A DNA stretch of 64,000 nt from Aphelocoma coerulescens (lineage: Eukaryota; Chordata; Aves; Passeriformes; Corvidae). The notes beneath the pieces are model-generated. The model was not told the origin of the DNA. It made no database searches and worked only from the letters and a program-made list of their open reading frames with translations. Within the stretch, counting starts at the first letter, position 1. The number at the start of each line of letters is the position of its first letter. Made by a program: the position numbers and the translations under genes. The stretch is from the NCBI RefSeq assembly GCF_041296385.1, contig NW_027183588.1:62001-126000 (forward strand), given 5' to 3'. This document shows, one piece after another, positions 62,896-64,000 of this stretch.

Positions 62896-64000
62896 ATGGA
62901 AAGGGAAAGCTTCTGGGCTACGTCTCGCACAGAGAGCCGTGCCGGGGACGGCAAGCTCACGCGGCCTTTGCCTCCGACACTTGGGGGAGCGCCTAGCTGC
63001 AGCGCCTTCCAGCCAGGGCCAGTCCGCTTTCCCCGGCACAACCTGCAAAGCACCTGTCGGATGGCGGTGCTGTCTGCCCGGTCCTTCTCGGCTCCAGTTT
63101 ACCCCGCTGCCCACCGCACTCTCGCAAGAGGCAAAGAGCTTCGGCAGGCATCTCGCACTGGAGAGAGGTGCCAGGACAAAACCACCTTCTTCATCAAGGC
63201 TTCCTCGTGGCCCAGATTGTGGTGCTGCGTTCAAAGTCTTGCACACGGAAAGACTCATCCAGCAAGTGCTTCTCCCCCGGCACGTTTCGCTGAGCGAGGG
63301 CAACGTGGGGAACCGGGGACGCTGCAAAACTGAGAAAGCACCCTTGTGCCTGGAGCCGAGGGAAAGCCGAGCACAGCACCCGTGTGTATGCGGGCAGTGC
63401 ACACGCCGAAAAGCGGCCGAGTAGGATGCCGTGGCTGGGCTTCTCTTCTGTCCAGACAACGGCAGGCGGAGAAAGAAACCGGGGAGCACCGGGCTTGTGT
63501 GTGCAGTGCACCGAATTGCAGACGTCTGGTAAACGCTCGTTCACGAGCCCAGTGGGCCGAGTGTGTTCTCGCTGCTGCAAAAAGGATCGTGCTCAATCCA
63601 CAGCGTGGACACAAGCACTTTCCTAGTCATTCAGCCGTTCAGAGTCCCAGCAGCTAGAGCTCGGCCAGGAGCACAGGTCAAAGCAGAAAGCTCTCCGAAA
63701 GTGCCCCTTCTCCGAGCAGCCTTCCAAAAGCGCACATCACACTGTGGCCCCTGTGCCTTTCTTCTAAGCCCGACGTCCTGCCTTGTTTTTCAGCCTCGCA
63801 GCTACCGCTGTCAACCTCCAGCAGCTGCTCTCCTGGAGAACGGCTCTAGAAGCAAAAGCCAGTGCTGGCTTGCACCTTCGCCTTCTGCACGTAAGCAACA
63901 GCAATCTCAGCGGTGCACTTCTGTACTTCCCTGCTCCGCTGCACCCTACCATCGTGTTCTCCGAAACTCGGAGACGGAAGGGAAGTGCATTTGCCTCCAC
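62896..64000 (+). repeat. Copy 44, partial monomer, start of a third higher-order block
   Basis: The first 1,105 bp of a monomer with a=T (63055), d=G (63637) and e=T (63809), that is d-type, as expected at the start of a new block. The window ends inside the monomer, so the array continues to the right. Confidence 0.93.

Larger units (their letters stand above)
1..64000. repeat. Tandem satellite array, 1,459-bp monomer, about 44 copies, all in direct orientation
   Basis: The motif atggaaaggg recurs at 164, 1623, 3082 and onward with a period of exactly 1,459 bp, apart from copies 17 (1,432 bp), 18 (1,480 bp) and 22 (1,460 bp). All copies point the same way and no other sequence interrupts them. 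Only six substitution sites were found across the array, so most copies are identical and the rest differ by one to three substitutions plus the few indels listed separately. The sequence is GC-rich (about 60% by eye) with many CpGs. Both window ends fall inside the array. Such homogeneity is what concerted evolution by unequal crossing-over or gene conversion produces in satellite DNA. The family is not recognised; a vertebrate, perhaps avian, heterochromatic satellite is the likeliest identity. Confidence 0.98.

Noticed and set aside
1..64000. CENP-B box in the monomer
   Set aside because: I looked for the TTCG....A..CGGG core on both strands. The nearest match, ttcgttctcccgg at the CpG-dense block, lacks the required A and spacing.
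1..64000. CRISPR array or bacterial repeat system
   Set aside because: Repeat unit length of 1,459 bp with no alternating short repeat and unique spacer; neighbouring units are wholly identical. Composition and motifs are eukaryotic.
1..64000. Ribosomal DNA or tandem gene cluster (histone, tRNA, 5S)
   Set aside because: No rRNA core sequences, no tRNA A/B boxes in a clover-leaf arrangement, no histone-like protein in any frame.
1..64000. Transposable element origin of the monomer
   Set aside because: No terminal inverted repeats, LTRs, poly-A tail, target-site duplications or reverse-transcriptase/transposase fragments were found in the monomer or at its junctions.

Overview
The whole 64-kb window is one head-to-tail tandem array of a single GC-rich, CpG-rich 1,459-bp satellite (macrosatellite) monomer. 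There is no unique flanking DNA on either side, so the array extends beyond both ends. I see no protein-coding gene, rRNA, tRNA, CRISPR array or recognisable transposon. Long open frames exist in every monomer on both strands, but they overlap in several frames, have biased low-complexity composition and match no family I know. I treat them as by-products of few stop codons in GC-rich DNA.

Organism: a large homogenised array of kilobase-scale, GC/CpG-rich monomers with vertebrate-like splice-site motifs fits a eukaryote, most likely a vertebrate. The composition makes a bird (microchromosome, sex-chromosome or pericentromeric heterochromatin) my preferred guess. That is inference; I do not recognise the satellite family.

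Layout: I number monomers from the ATG-containing motif atggaaaggg. Copy starts are 164, 1623, 3082 and then every 1,459 bp to 23508 (copy 17); 24940 (copy 18, because copy 17 is 27 bp short); 26420 (copy 19, because copy 18 is 21 bp long); every 1,459 bp to 30797 (copy 22); 32257 (copy 23, because copy 22 is 1 bp long); then every 1,459 bp to 62896 (copy 44, cut by the window end). Positions 1-163 are the tail of copy 0. Identity is extreme: I find only six substitution sites in about 44 copies. By offset from copy start they are site a +159 (C/T), p +604 (T/C, one copy), d +741 (T/G), b +767 (G/A), e +913 (T/C) and c +1147 (A/C). Indels occur in four copies only.

Region by region: copies 1-2 carry a=T; copy 3 carries b=A; copies 4-12 are the base type except copies 7 and 9 (c=C); copies 13-15 repeat the T,T,b pattern of copies 1-3 exactly 12 monomers (17,508 bp) later. 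Copies 15, 17 and 18 hold nearly all the indels (21.8-25.2 kb). Copies 19-30 are base type apart from one extra base in copy 22. From copy 31 (about 44 kb) to the window end every copy has a=T, and sites d and e fall into an ordered higher-order repeat: d d e e e 0, then d d e e e (d+e) 0, then d. This higher-order pattern, with a mosaic d+e copy, is the most interesting structure here. It looks like unequal exchange caught in the act. Each monomer also carries a CpG-island-like block and a 97-bp exon-like segment bounded by splice-site motifs, so transcription of the array is worth testing.
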